64,000 bases of DNA from Sinotaia quadrata. Lineage: Eukaryota; Mollusca; Gastropoda; Architaenioglossa; Viviparidae. Positions 21,330 through 34,084 of the stretch are shown here, piece after piece. How positions within the stretch are numbered: the first letter of the stretch is position 1; each line of letters begins with the position of its first letter. The stretch is taken from contig CM054182.1 in the NCBI GenBank assembly GCA_028829895.1, positions 20,103,501 to 20,167,500 on the forward strand. The letters run 5' to 3'. A program made the translations under genes and the position numbers. Under the pieces are notes generated by a model that was given only the letters and a program-made list of their open reading frames with translations, searched no databases and was not told where the DNA came from.

Positions 21330-23794
21330 GTAAGTACGCTTGTTGACATTTATTTTGCAAAGTTCCTAAATTCTCAGTTTTCTCTCGAAACAGACCGAGT
21401 AGTGTTGAGATCAGACACATTTACAGTTTGAACTGTAGTCTTGCAGTCCGCTTGCACTTATCTAACTGCTGTTTTATACAGTGTATCCGCTGGCAGTTTT
21501 ATGTTTGTTGTCTGAAAATGTTATCACAATATGCCGAAGGTCAAATTGTACTTGTAGTGAAGTTTATTATTTATTATTTAGTTTTGACTATAGGCCTATT
21601 TAAAGAGGTTTGAGAGAAATTACGAATATTACACAAGCTGCAACTGAAAAAAGTGTTGCATTTGATAATTCTAACTTTTTAAAAATTAAAAAAAAACAAG
21701 TCTTGCTTCTCTGTTTATTTGACTTGTTTAAAAAATTATATTGATAACTTAAACTGTTGTAGATTTCCATAGAAAATATTTAACTCTTATAGGTTTAATG
21801 GCTTTAAAAAAGTTTAGAATAGCCAATATGAGAGTATTTTAAAATAAGTTTATTATAATAATTTTAAACTGATTGAATGATCTTCATTTAATTTAATTTT
21901 AAATTCAAATTTCATGCACTGAAATGACTGAAGAGATGCTTTAGGTCTGGAAAGAAGTAGCGATTGGTAGGAAGAATAATTAATGGTTTATGTTGCTGAT
22001 TTGTTTCTGAATAGTTTTTTTTTTAAAGAGCAGTGCTGAAAGTCTGTTTTTTTCTGATTTATTTTTTTCTTTCATATTCTGATCTTATCAGGGGAGAGTG
22101 ATTGAAGTTCACTTGTATTTTGTTTTGTTGGTGATTTTGTCATAAACTATGATACTCTGGAAAGAGGTTAATCCATGTCCTCATGAGTATAATATTATAT
22201 AATTTTAAGCACATTATTTTAATGTACCTGTTGTTTGTATTATTAAAAAAAATATATATAATATATTGTTGCCAATAATGATTAAGAATATTTTATAGGT
22301 GTATTTTATAAACTTTTTTTGAAAAGAAAAAAGTAGAATCACTGAATAGATTGCAAGTGGAAATTTCCAGTACTCTTGGTTTTCACCTGTATATTTGATT
22401 TTAAAAAAAATCACCTATGATTTATATTTTATGAAATATAATCTAGTGCAATTCTACAGCCTTTCAAACATGAATGAATACTTTCTTAAAATGAATAATA
22501 TATCTGTAATTGAATTTGCCAATATTCTTCTTCTCAGTAATCAACTTTTCTTGTGGTTGTGACATTTAAACCTTCTTGAAAATAACCATACTTAGTGATG
22601 TTAAATAAGCAAAGTATTAAATTCTAAGGGAGACTACTCCTTTTCTTTTTTTTAACCTTTCACAAATGTTTTTCAAAAATATTTGTGTTTATTTAATTAC
22701 AGAATTTTAAAATGCAAAACTTGTAAGTTTAGTAAAGGAAGGCAAAATACAAGTGTATCAGTATAGTTAATAAGCATTAAAATACATTAAAATACATCCA
22801 TGAGAAAAAGTTGTTTACTGATTAAAAAAGAAAGACAAACAATTATTTGCAAAAGTGTATTCAGACATCTGTATTTTATGTAAATTAGTTGAATGGCTAG
22901 TTAAAATCATTTAAAATCTTGTCACTAACTTAAAATTTTATGTTACCTGGCATAGAAGATTTTAATTGTAACTGTATAGTTCAGAATCATGCTAAATGGC
23001 ATTATAAAGAGTGCAAATGCACACTGGTCATATGATAATTAATTTATTACAAAGAAACTATTTGAAAAATTTGAAAACATCAAAATCAGTGAATTTTCTT
23101 TTAGTTTTTTTTAAAAAATTTGTTTTTGTTTGTTTGTTTTGTTTTGTGGAATAAATTGTAGCATACTAATCAAAAAACTTCACTTGAATTCTCATTTACT
23201 ATAGACCTTTAGTAAGCAGTGCATTATCAAAGTAAATATTATTTTAAATACATTTTAATTGCCTTAACACTAAATAAAGTGAAAAATACCATTCTTTCAT
23301 AATTAAAGTTGAAAAATTTGTAAGAAAAATTGAAAATAATACAGGGCTCATATTGAGAACTTCAAACTTTCTTTTTAAAATGCAGCACACTTCACATGTC
23401 CCTACTAAATTACAATACTGTTACACAACTGTATGTAATGATCTGCAGCAGTTAAAATTGCTTGATATCATTGACATCATGCCATCACTCACCATTTTAA
23501 CCGAAAGGAAGTTTTCTTTGGTTTAAAACTTGACTTAAGTAGCATATTATTTTTTATGCTTCAGATAGATGTATAAATAAGAAAGCATATTGGGACAATA
23601 ATTACCCCCCCCAAAAAAAAAAAAAAACACCCTCCCCCCATATATATAATCAACAAAACACATTTCTGATAATAATGTTAGGTCAGAATACTGTTAAAGT
23701 TTTATAACACTTAATAGGTCACCCTGTATATCTTTCTGAATAGCACTAACCATCAAACAGATATGCAGTACTGATCTTCTGTATATGGATCTCC
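21330..23794 (+). other. AT-rich intron-like sequence
   Basis: This stretch follows the PKA-R exon 1 donor. It is strongly AT-rich with many homopolymer A/T runs and shows no exon-like ORF, tandem array or transposon end that I can support. Confidence 0.6.
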
Positions 23795-24020
23795 TCTGCT
23801 AAATGGAATTTGCTGTACTTTGCTTTCTGTCCATTAAGCACCACCCCTTTCCCCCCACCTTTCTGCTTAAAGGGATTTGCTATACTTTCAGTCAGAAAAA
23901 TCACTACCTCCCCTGTTTATGGATTTTGCTCTGTTCTGTGATCATTCAGCAAGATTATTCCTCAGCCCCACCCATGTTAATGGGATTTGCTCTGCTCAGT
24001 TTTAATTCAGCAAAACCACA
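23795..24020. repeat. Degenerate tandem repeat, about 60-75 bp unit
   Basis: Three to four diverged copies carry the shared words GGATTTGCT, a following pyrimidine-rich stretch and TTCAGCAAAACC. A solitary related unit occurs near 24705-24745 (GGAATTTGCTGTGCTCTGG, then TTTCAGCAAAACC), so the array was once longer or has spread. Confidence 0.6.
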
Positions 24021-24233
24021 TCATCTCTGCGATAGGTATTTTTACTACTATGAGAGGGCCTCCTTAATTATGAGTAAATTATTACTCTTACTCCTGTGAT
24101 AATTTGCACCCCTAACTGCAGGTGATGGACTGGAAGAATGCCTCCTGCACTCCCTGCAGAGTAGTTCCTAGTACATGTATTTTTAATGAACACTACAAAA
24201 TAACTCTGACCTGGTGCATTCTCCCATAATTCC

Positions 24234-24325
24234 ATTTAGTACCCATTGGTTAGTTATAATTGGACAGTAGATGGCCATTGGGTAACTATAATTGGTCAGC
24301 GCATGGCCATTGGTTGAGTCTAACA
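24234..24325. repeat. Short imperfect tandem repeat
   Basis: CCATTGGTTAGTTATAATTG and variants recur about three times at intervals of roughly 35 bp, separated by AGTAGATGG or GCGCATGG. Confidence 0.6.
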
Positions 24326-25227
24326 GGTTAACTTCTTGCATCATACCATAAGCCATATACCATAACACGATTTGGGGTGGTTGATACATTTCAGGAATTT
24401 ATGCTATTGAATTTTTAGTAGTAGTGATGACCGGTGTCATACAGTTTCGATAGTACTCCAGGCAATGCTGAATAATCTGTTTTAGAAGGATTCTATTGTT
24501 TTCTATATTATGAGTGTGTACTTAATGTGTCATGCACATTGCCTACTTTAAACATACATATAAATGTCGGAAATACAAGCAAGTGCTCTACAACTCATTA
24601 CAACAAAGTATTTCATTAAAAAAAAATACAGATATGGGTAAAAAATATGAAAACAAGTTACAAATAAAACTAAGGGTAGGAAATATTTGTCACACTGTCT
24701 TCTTTATGGAATTTGCTGTGCTCTGGTTTCTTTCAGCAAAACCTCCAAGAAAGTCAGTCTTAGTTTGCCTGTTTCTCACTTAACCAATCATCATGGACAT
24801 CAACTGTCATCAATTTATTTTCCTGTGAATTGTTCTTGAACAAAATTTAAGTGACCAGAAATAAAAAAGTAACCATTGTTGAAGCTATTTAAAAGCAGTA
24901 CAGGATTAACGACATGTTTAGAGTTTTTTTTTTAATTAAAAAGCCCTAGTAAAATTGTGAATTATGATTTGAAGATTACAACGGAAATGACTAACATGTT
25001 GACAAGTACTGAATACAGTGAAATAACCTTTTACAAAATGAGGCATATCTGCCATACCAGACTTTTTCTTGGCGGTGCTGGATCCATCTACCATAGGCAC
25101 CAAATCTTGCTAATAATTTTTGGTACCAACTTTACTAGTGTCAATCATCACTCTCATTGGTTTCTACCCATCATAGGTGTTATTATAAAGGTTCAGTAGA
25201 TTAAAGTCTGAATACTCTCTAAAAAGA
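24326..25227. other. No gene seen; AT-rich intron-like sequence
   Basis: Apart from the isolated repeat unit near 24705-24745, nothing recognisable is present. Confidence 0.5.
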
Positions 25228-25530
25228 ACAGTAAATTACTGTCATTGCAAAGAGAAAGTTCTCATTAGTGGTATGAGTTTATGGGTTAGCATTTAACATT
25301 GAACAGCAGATTGCTGTAATTTGCAAAGAGAAAGTATTTATTAGTGGCATGAGTTTAAGGTTTGCATTTAACATTGAACAGCAGATTGCTGTAATTTGCA
25401 AAGAGAAAGTACTTATTAGTGGCATGCGTTTAAGGTTTGCATTTAACATTGAACTTTGAAGAGTAAATTACTGTGGTTGCAAAGAGAAAGTTCTTAGTGG
25501 ATTGAGTTTAAGGGTTAGCATTTAACCAAG
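25228..25530. repeat. Minisatellite, about 80 bp unit, 4 copies
   Basis: Shared words TTGCAAAGAGAAAGT, TTAGTGGCATGAGTTTAAGG and GCATTTAACATTGAAC repeat four times with small indels. The middle two copies are nearly identical and the outer ones more diverged. Confidence 0.85.
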
Positions 25531-28069
25531 AGCTAGTTCAGTTGACTAAAGAAAATTAATACAATAATACTGTGTTGCAGAGAGAGGTAATTTTATGTAC
25601 ACATACTGGCATTGTACAAAAAACCCACCAAGAACTGTGTATTAAATGTAAAATAAGGTATTACTACATTAGGTCAGGGAGTCTGTGAAAGAATTTTGAT
25701 AATGACAGATAACTTTTTTTCTCTTAGTTAGTTAGATCCATAATTACAACACAGGAAATGTACCAAGTGAAAATTAATTAAACACATTAATTATAATTTA
25801 TTGCTCACAATGAAAATTAAAGTTACATTAATTCTAAAAGCAAGCATTTTATCAGGATCAAAAATTTAACAACTAGTGAACTTTAAAGGTTAAGCTTAAA
25901 ATTATTGACTGAGAAATATATTGTGCATGTGGAAACTTTACAGTTTAACTTGACTTTGATTTTTATCAATTATATAGGGCCAACCTTTACAGATTTAATA
26001 GATTAATGCTGTACAACTTTGCTTTCAAGGAGGTAATGCTGACACAGTTGCTACCAAACAGCTGATATGTAGTTATGGCTTATAAGTGTATAACATAGAG
26101 CACACACATCTGTTAAGTAGCCCATGTATAGTAAATGTTGATGGTCTGGTTAGCACTGCATCTACTTTGTTTCAGGAAGTGCTGTTGAACTTTAATTTCT
26201 TCTATTATAGTAAAAGCAGAGGCTAAACCCTAAACTTAATATTTCCTTATTGATCAATTAAATTGATTTAATTAATGAACAGAAGTGATGAAAACTGTTG
26301 CTCCCAGTAGATGTATTTTCTCTCAGTAAAATTTAATTGTTGGTCTTCTTCTCATGTATCATTTATTAATATTCAAGATGTAGCTGAGGGGTGGGGTGGG
26401 GGAATTGAAACTTTGTGGTCATGAGCCACTGATTCTGCTTTCACTGTATAATTACAGAAAATTAAAGATTTCATCTTCAAATTATGATTTGAACTTTTAT
26501 TAACTTTAAGAATATAGAAGTGGATAATGTTGTTATACAGTAAGAGAGAATATGGAGAGTACAATGTATGTCTATCACTTTTCAGTTCTTTTTTTTATAT
26601 TGTGAAAAATATTACTTAGTAAATGTTTAGACCTCATATTGACAGAATGCCCAGTTTAGGATTTTGGTAAAACTTAAAAAATATATATTGACTATGTGCC
26701 CTGTTATGAATTTTGGTGAAACTTTTTTAAAAGAATAAATACTGATAGATAGAGTGGATGATTAGAGACACTGGATTTGTAGCTAATTAAAAATAAGTAT
26801 GGCTTGATGTAGCTGGAGAATAAGAATACTGCACTGCTTTGAGAGAAAAAATGGAAACAACTGAATGAATGGTATAAACATATAAATGGTATAAACTAAG
26901 CCAGAAGACAAAGCAAGACTTACTGTAGATGAGGAATAAGGATACAGAATCGCTTTCAGAGTGTAGGCTGAATGAATGGCATAAGCTAAATCTGCAAACA
27001 AGTATCATGAGCAGACTAGTGTACTACTTTAATCAGCGTAAGATTGGTAAAAGTAGTAGCAGTTTTAGAAATTGAATATGAAATATTTATATGAAGAAGT
27101 AGGAAGAATGAATAGGCTTTGACTTGAGAAGTCAGGTGGAGGAGAATCCATAGGGATGTTCAGGGATTGTCATTTTGATAGTGTTACATCCTAATTTTGA
27201 AGGCTTTCCCTGTTCTGTCTGGAAGTGTAATGCATTTTGAAATCTCATAGTAAAACGAACTCCATTTAATAATACTGTAATAAATATTAAGAGGAAATCA
27301 CTACAAAGTGTTACTTATTAAACTTTAAGATATTTTAACTTATTACCTGAAATTAGAAAGGAAGAAACCTTAACCACACCCACCCTTCCTTCATAGTACA
27401 GATTTGGTGAAATATTTGGAATTTAATTGGTGTATTTCTGGAGTTCAGCCAGTCATTATTATTATGCTTACAGCTTATTGGTGCAAACTATATATAGCTG
27501 GAATTAAATCTAAAGGGCAAGCATGATTTTACACAGTTCACCAACAAAAACAAGGGAAATTAGTATATAATATAACATAGAAGAAAGAATTTGTTATTCC
27601 TCTTAGTTTGTTTTTTGTAGGGGTTCATTTAAGAAAAAAATGTATTAAGGGCAGGCATTGTTTTACATAATTATTTTGTGTTTGTGACAAGATTGAACTT
27701 TTAGCTCCTGGGACCGCCAACTTATCTTCTGCCAAACTGACCTTGTGCACCTAAATCCTAGCAGATGAGATATAACGTACTTTTAATCTGGGTCCTGAAT
27801 CAGCGTAAGGCTTGTGGGGAAAGGAAACTTAGATAATAAAACTTCATCCTCTCACACCCATCAACTCACTATATATGAAGGTGTGGCCATTTGATTCTTA
27901 GTGATTACTCTCGTTTTATCCATTACTGTACGGCAGTCCAGTGGTGGTGGTAAAAGATCGTCAGTGCATACATGAAAGCTAATGCGTTTTATGCGATAAA
28001 CCCAAGGGAATATTACAAAGCCAGTGAATAATGTGCGTAATAATAAATATATGGAGAGACAGCGTTCTA
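25531..28069. other. AT-rich intron-like sequence with a weak internal duplication
   Basis: No exon is supported. An imperfect duplication of about 120 bp lies at 26805-27000; both halves contain a GAATGAATGG(T/C)ATAA word preceded by an AGA(A/G)TA-rich stretch. Confidence 0.45.
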
Positions 28070-29180
28070 TTTAGAGGTTCTGGTTTCACAGCTGCCCGAG
28101 CTTGTCGCAAGGATGACGAGATAGGTTGCATTGCGGGAAGAGAATAAGCGGGCCTCGCTCTACAGCGTGCAGGCCGGCAGAACAGGGTTGTGTGTGATAG
28201 GATAACACTAGCAGTCGAACTGCTCAAAATATCACAAAGAGAAACTTTTAACTAGATTCCCCCCACCCCCCACCCCGACTCAGGACTTATTACATGTCAA
28301 AAAGCGTCACGTGCGATGTGAATTTGAGATGTAAACAAAAAAGAAATCCGGTAATAAATTGAAGCGAGTCGCGAGCAAAGCAAGTTTTGTTGACAAATTA
28401 AGGGACTGTCACTTGCACGAGTGTTGCATGGCGAATGGTAGATGTAGATCAACTTTTTGCGTTTTTGTAGCGTGGAAAGCATTCTAAGTGGATTTCCATC
28501 TGTGTCGTCAGCAATAGTGCAAAGCAGTGGGATTTTACTCCCACCTCTACTAATGTAGTATCGAAGTAACAAGACGGATGCGAATGATAGCAACTTTCCT
28601 GGCACTGGCATAAAGAAGACGGATATTAGTTAATGTCACCGATGCCTGCCAGTATGGCGACCGCGCGTTCTCTGTGTGTACAAAAAGGGAAGTATTAATG
28701 TTTCTTCTCCCTTTTCTGCATCATTGGACGGGATCACCGCCGGCGCGTATCGTAGCTCCCCCACACTGTTCACGATCACAGTCAACATCAGCAGACATAG
28801 AGCTATTTCATTTGCATAGTGACTTAGTCATGATCGGTTCGGTCGCTGCTATAAAATCAATATTAGCTTGATTTAATATAATTTTTGACACGTGAAAATA
28901 TTGTTTTGCGGAGCAGTTTTTCTTTCTTTCTTTTTTCTCTTTCTTTCTTTCTTTTTTTTTTTTTGTGTGTGTGTAATTGTTTATCGATGTGCCAGTGGCT
29001 GAGCGTGTGAGTACGCAGCCCTAGGAGCACAGTTGTGGAGAGTCAAGAGATTTGTGCTGTTCTCGTGTGGGTCAGAGGCGAGAACACACACTCGGTTTAG
29101 TCGATGTGGCTTGTAAGATATTGCCGTACAATTGATGTTTTAAATAGTAGGAATATCATCACGCAGCACCAACTGAGAGA
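28070..29180 (+). promoter_or_regulatory. GC-richer segment upstream of the MGNK exon, candidate promoter
   Basis: Base composition rises relative to the surrounding AT-rich DNA, with CpG-containing patches at about 28080-28180, 28640-28850 and 28980-29100. A palindromic E-box CACGTG lies at 28308-28313. A pyrimidine-rich run at 28918-28962 precedes the presumed 5' UTR. These features fit a promoter for the 29181 exon, but no start site can be assigned. Confidence 0.35.
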
Positions 29181-29438
29181 ATGGGCAACAAGCTGCGACG
29201 ATTAAGAGATTCCTTGATTCCTGTGGCGAATCCTTCGGAACATGAACGCACTGTGGAAAGCTATCCCTCTTTAGACAGTTCTGACGGTCAGAAGACAGAT
29301 TCTGTTGTGCAACCCGTTGTTTCTGTTGTCGATGGAGAGTCTTCTGTTTCTTCTACTTTGAAGGACACAGAGTTCGCTTTGAACGAGGAGAAAAAGCCGG
29401 CTCCAGGTGAGCTGGACGACTATCCCGAAAGCAGCCAG
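29181..29438 (+). CDS. Candidate alternative first exon (MGNK... N-terminus), possibly of PKA-R or of a separate gene
   Basis: The ORF begins MGNKLRRLRDSLIPVANPSE in a strong context (A at -3, G at +4) and runs 86 codons to a good donor, CAG|GTAAGA (GT at 29439-29440). After the donor the frame runs into an A-rich tract and stops, as expected for an intron. The exon ends in phase 0, the same phase as the PKA-R first coding exon 8 kb upstream, so it could splice to the same second exon. The N-terminus is basic (KLRRLR); the rest is acidic, serine-rich and probably disordered. Gly2-Asn3 suggests an N-terminal lipidation site, but Arg at the sixth position (counting Met) fits the myristoylation consensus poorly. 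I do not recognise the protein. PKA R genes in several animals have alternative first exons, which makes the link plausible but unproven. Confidence 0.5.
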
Positions 29439-30214
29439 GTAAGAAAAACACGGAGACCAAAAAAAAAAAAAAATAAATAAATCCCCAACCCAATCTGCTT
29501 ACACTGTTGTCTCACTTTATGTATATGTTTTCACGTCAGCGCTAGCTTTACTTTTGGAGTGAAAATATTCTTTCTAACATTTCCAAAGCCAAGCTGATTT
29601 TATTTCAAGCTTCAGCAACAAGAAGTAGGCTAATCGGTCTCAGTTTTATCAGTCAAACAGGCAGCTTATTGGCTAATGCTTTATGCAGAGCACTACATCA
29701 CTTCAGGAGGGTTTAGGACTTTGTTGATGTTCTTTACGGCACCGAACCGAACACACAAAATGTAGCCACAATTCTTTGGCTGGCGTTCTCTTTTGCGAGC
29801 AGAAGTTACATGAGAAGAGGGCCTGCGTAGAGACTAGCGCTGTCATATTAAGGCTCATAAATGTTATGCAGTTTATCATTATATGCATTGATTTTCTTTC
29901 CCCCCGTTTTGTTTTATTCACTTTTGCAAGAGTAGTTTTATTTATTAAAAATGTCATTAAAACAATATTTAATTTCATAAGGACGTGTTCTTATTGAAAT
30001 TCTAATTCTGGTGAAATAATAATAGAAAGCGATGCTCTAAATTCTAAAACTTCCACAATCTGAACTGTCTGTAACAGAAAGCATGGCTATCGACTATAAA
30101 ATAACTCATTTTCTGCTCTATCCTATACATGATACAAAACTTAATGCATTTGGTGGCACCAGTCTGACATGTTTATTACATTTTGAAATTATACATACAT
30201 TATCATTATCTTAT
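29439..30214. other. Intron-like sequence after the MGNK exon donor
   Basis: An A-rich tract directly follows the donor; no further exon is recognised. Confidence 0.5.
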
Positions 30215-30690
30215 AGAAAGCAGTGGTCAGTGCACTCTGGCTCTCCACCTCCTTAGAACAAAACAAAACAAATGTATACTGTAAATATGGGTATATAATT
30301 TTTCTTATAGCGTATACCAGTCAATGCACTTTGGTTCCCCACCTTAAAAAACAAAGTTCTCACTGTAAGCATGGGTATATAGTTTTTCTTACCGAGTATA
30401 CCAATCAATGTATTTTGGTTCTCCACTCCTTAAAAACAAGTTATCAATGTAGACAATTATATATACTTTTTTCAGACAGATTACGTGTTAGTGCATTTTG
30501 GGTCCTATCCCCGGCCTGACCTGTTTTACAAATAGACGTTTATGCATATTCTTACAGAGTATCCAAGTCAGGGCACTTTGTGGCACAAAGTTTGATCTGT
30601 TAAGCAGACATTGATATTGCAAATTCATCAAGTCAGTACACTTTCTGGCGTGCAGTTTAATCTATTAAGACAAGTAGACATTTGCGAATT
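30215..30690. repeat. Degenerate tandem repeat, about 85-95 bp unit
   Basis: Copies share a CAGT(G/C)(C/A)ACT(T/C)TGG word, a CCAC..CTTA(A/G)AA word, then TGTA, GGGTATATA and TTTTTCTTA. The first three are fairly clear; at least two more decayed copies follow (GCACTTTGTGGC, ACACTTTCTGGCG). Confidence 0.7.
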
Positions 30691-30909
30691 CATCATATCA
30701 GCATCAGTCACATGTCGGAGTTGTGATTGTTATATATTGTAATTCTCATGAATAATAAAATGGGGACCCCCCCCTCCCGAAACGATAACAGCATGAGAAA
30801 TGTCAAAATTACTAATTTATTGATTGATTGAATCAATTAGAACAATATGAAATGAAACACACGAGAAAAATTACCCCCACCCGCATTTTAGCCTATTTAT
30901 TTTTTGTTT

Positions 30910-31090
30910 ATTTTTGAGCTTGCATTTTAAGATTGTTGATTTATCCAAAAATTGAGATCAAAAGTATTCTTGGTAAACACTCTGAAGCTTGCTGGCAAGC
31001 TTGCATTTTAAGAGTCGATTGTAGATTGGTCCAAAGGTCGAAAGTTCAGACCAAATGTAGTCTTGGTAAACACTTTGAAGCTTGCTAGCC
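30910..31090. repeat. Tandem duplication of about 105 bp
   Basis: GCTTGCATTTTAAGA and TCTTGGTAAACACT(C/T)TGAAG followed by CTTGCT occur twice with moderate divergence. Confidence 0.75.
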
Positions 31091-31719
31091 TAAAAAAAAA
31101 GATTTTTTTTGCTGTGTGGATGAATTGCAAATTTAATGATTTACGTTGCATTAGAATTTAGAATGCACACATAATAGAACATGCCAAGGTAAATAAAAAA
31201 ATCCAAACAAATTTTGTTCGCTCTTTAGCCTTGTTCTATCTTTACCTACACTTCAGAATTCCACTTTGTTTTGAAAACTGTTTGCCTGGTGCGTTCTAAG
31301 TATAATATCTTCAGTTGCTGTTGAAGTCTTCTAGATTAGTGAGGAAAATGTCTCCCTTATAAATAAGTTTTACCTGAATGAACTGACCTGCATAGAGTTC
31401 TGATTTAGTTCTGATACTTATATATATATATATATATATATTTGGCGGAAGGTTCAAGACTCACTGATCTATTCAGGTCACCCTCTCAACTCCAATACCC
31501 ACCAACCACATAAAGTAAACATATAATGAGTACATATTTCCCAACCACATCGATGACATCACTTGAAACGTTACAGTGTAAAAGTAACTTATTTGAAAAG
31601 CGAATTCTGCTTTGGATAGACATTTGCACAGTTTTATGTCTTACTTCCAAAAATAGTTCACAGTGATATTACTAGCAGTCTCTTTCATAACATTTACTAA
31701 TAAAAATTCCGTTAAGCCT
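31091..31719. other. No gene seen; includes a (TA)n run at 31419-31441
   Basis: Apart from about 11 TA units at 31419-31441, nothing recognisable. Confidence 0.55.
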
Positions 31720-31817
31720 TGGTCATTTGGTTCACTTTATTATTAAACTGCCAGGGTACTGATGTTTTGTCTTGGTAATTTAGTTCACTTTATTATTAAA
31801 CTGCTAGGGTTACTGAT
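31720..31817. repeat. 52-bp minisatellite, left part (interrupted)
   Basis: Two units with the words TTGGT(A/C)ATTT(A/G)G, TTCACTTTATTATTAAACTG and CYAGGGTTACTGATGTTTTG. The array continues at 33088 after a 1270-bp insertion. Confidence 0.85.
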
Positions 31818-33087
31818 CGTGACGCCAATGCCACCTGTTTTAATTAATCATCCGTAACTAATTACACGTGATGAGAATCATTAATTTATGTTATTAATAA
31901 TTCGCCAGCAGACATCACACGTCTCTCTCACTCGGCGGATATGCGGGCACTGTAAACGTTTTCTTTCTTACACAAGATTAAAGACAAACATTTAACGTCA
32001 CACACTATTTCCGTAGGTGGAAAACTTCTTACTAAAGGAGAAGATAAACCCATCTTTTAATCTATATTTAGCAAGCCCCTATCCACCCACTTCTCCAACA
32101 TAAGGTTATCAATATGTGTAAGAAGGTCAATAAATTTAACAATAAATTTATTAAATCAAATATACATATAACAAATACATTGAGAAAGGATACTTGACAA
32201 CAATATTTCCACAAAACCACATTCGAATAATTTTAAATATATATAGTCTTATATCCCAACACACAATTCAATTATTGGCAATGCAAATCACAGGATAGTT
32301 CTTATCAGAGAACAGAAATGGAGTTATTGGAGATAAGCAATAATAGTCTATGTAACCTTGTATTGCGAAGTCACAGTAGTCTTTTTGCACACTTTTCAAA
32401 ACAAAGCCACAAGTTATATGATTATGATTATGTTTATATGATTACTGACAATTCCACTTGATTCCCTTTTCAGGTTGTAGAGCACTGATTAGCTTCTATT
32501 CTCTTGAGGCTAACCTGGGCGCTCTTTTGTCGTATTAGCTCCCTCAAACAGAACAAAAATTGTAGCAATTTCCAGTAACTTCCTTGTACCAGAAATTACT
32601 CGATGTAGTCAGCCTACTTTGCCATCATACATCAATGGAGTGTAGTGTATTCCTTATACTTATGCACTGTGGTAGATACTTCTCGTGTTTATCACGGTCA
32701 TAGTGGTTTATAATCAGTAAACCAGGAGATTAAGATAAAACAAGGAAAGCTACTTTTTTCCCCATTAAGCTAATGGCCGCCTTTCATGACCAGACTTCTT
32801 GTCACACCAAATTCATGTGATTTCGACAGTAAAATTCTCTACAGCAGGTAAACCTTTGATTGCAGCCTACTAACAATTGGATAATAAAAACTACTCATCC
32901 AGTTGAAACTGGTTTGGATTGCTTCACCAATTTCTAGCGTATCCTCAACTCGAGTTGTTTACTCCAACTGTGACACTTACAAAAAGTACCATCAGAAGGA
33001 GTGGCCAAGGTTGGGTCACTTCATCAATTTAACAAATTTATATAACAACCAAGTCTAGAAATAGGATAGGCAAATTTACTCCACCAC
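31818..33087 (+). mobile_element. Dispersed repeat family 1, copy A (1270 bp)
   Basis: The segment interrupts a minisatellite unit exactly. The 6-mer ACTGAT is present once in the intact unit and flanks this insertion on both sides (31812-31817 and 33088-33093). It aligns along its whole length with the reverse complement of 60375-62046. Anchors include GGTTATCAATATGTGTAAGA, AGGTCAATAAATTTAACAAT, AAAACTACTCATCC, TACTCCAAC..TGACACTTAC and GGCAAATTTACTC. The outermost bases (CGTGACGCC; complement of other end GTGGTGGAG) show little inverted repetition and no ORF is visible. The class is unknown: a non-autonomous DNA element or a retroelement with a 6-bp duplication. Confidence 0.8.
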
Positions 33088-33245
33088 ACTGATGTTTTGT
33101 TGTGATCTTTTAGTTCACTTTATTATTAAATACTAGGGTTACTGATGTTTTGTTGTGGTCATTTAGTTCACTTTATTATTAAATTCTAGGGTTACTGATG
33201 TTTTGTTGTGGTCATTTAGTTCACTTTATTATTAACTATTAATAA
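33088..33245. repeat. 52-bp minisatellite, right part
   Basis: Three further units of the array seen at 31720 follow (ACTGATGTTTTGTTGTGGTC, ATTTAGTTCACTTTATTATT). More decayed relatives continue to about 33420 (CTTGGTAATCAAGTCCACTT; GAATTGGTAATTTACTCC). Confidence 0.9.
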
Positions 33246-34084
33246 TGCTTTATCTTGATCTTTTAACCTACATTTTTCTTTATACTGAATTGTAGCTGTC
33301 ATTATATCTTGGTAATCAAGTCCACTTCATTATTATTGGCGAAGTACCTTCATCATACAATCCACTTTATTGATGGACTTTATGTTGTTTATTTTCCCGA
33401 ATTGGTAATTTACTCCAGGTTATTATTAGATTGTGCGACAGTATTCTTTATTACCCATAATTCTCATGGCACGGAGTAATTAATTAATGATATACTTATT
33501 TTCATTTATCTACTTGCCAGTCACGTTACTAGCCCTTGCGGCTGATAAATACCATGCTGTGCTTAACGCCACGAGTTGAGACACACCTACCATAATATAT
33601 GATTGACGATGCCCTTGTCATCACATATGTATATGAGACATCAAAGTAACTTTGTTAAATTCCCCTTGACATTCATCATTCCTTTCAGGTTCTTACTCCC
33701 ACCACTCGTGTACTAGCAAAAACTTCCCTTGACCTCGAGAGAAAGAGAGAGAAAAATGTGTCAAAAGAAGAAATAGACGTATGTACATTGTAAATGTCAT
33801 TCTTTCTCTCTCTCTCTCATGCACGCACGCAAGCAACTTGCACCGCACGCGTCGTTCCTGAATAATCAGTGTTCTTAGCAACACTATTGCATCTGAGGAG
33901 AGAGAATGAATCTCTTTCGCTGATCATTTCAAGCAAGAACAAGAGTAGTCCTGTTAGATTGTTACTGATTTTGTATCTTCCAACACTTGGTGGTACGTAT
34001 AATATAATCCATTTTATTAGACTATTGCACTCGGATTTTCTCTCTCACCCATACCCCCCCCCCCCAGCATGTTATTAGACTTAC
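33246..34084. other. Decayed repeat-derived sequence, no gene
   Basis: Scattered words (TTGGTAATTTA, CCACTT.ATTATT, TAATCCATTTTATTAGACT) suggest relics of the arrays on both sides. A GA-rich stretch at 33736-33754 and a CT-rich stretch at 33801-33819 are complementary and could pair. Confidence 0.45.
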
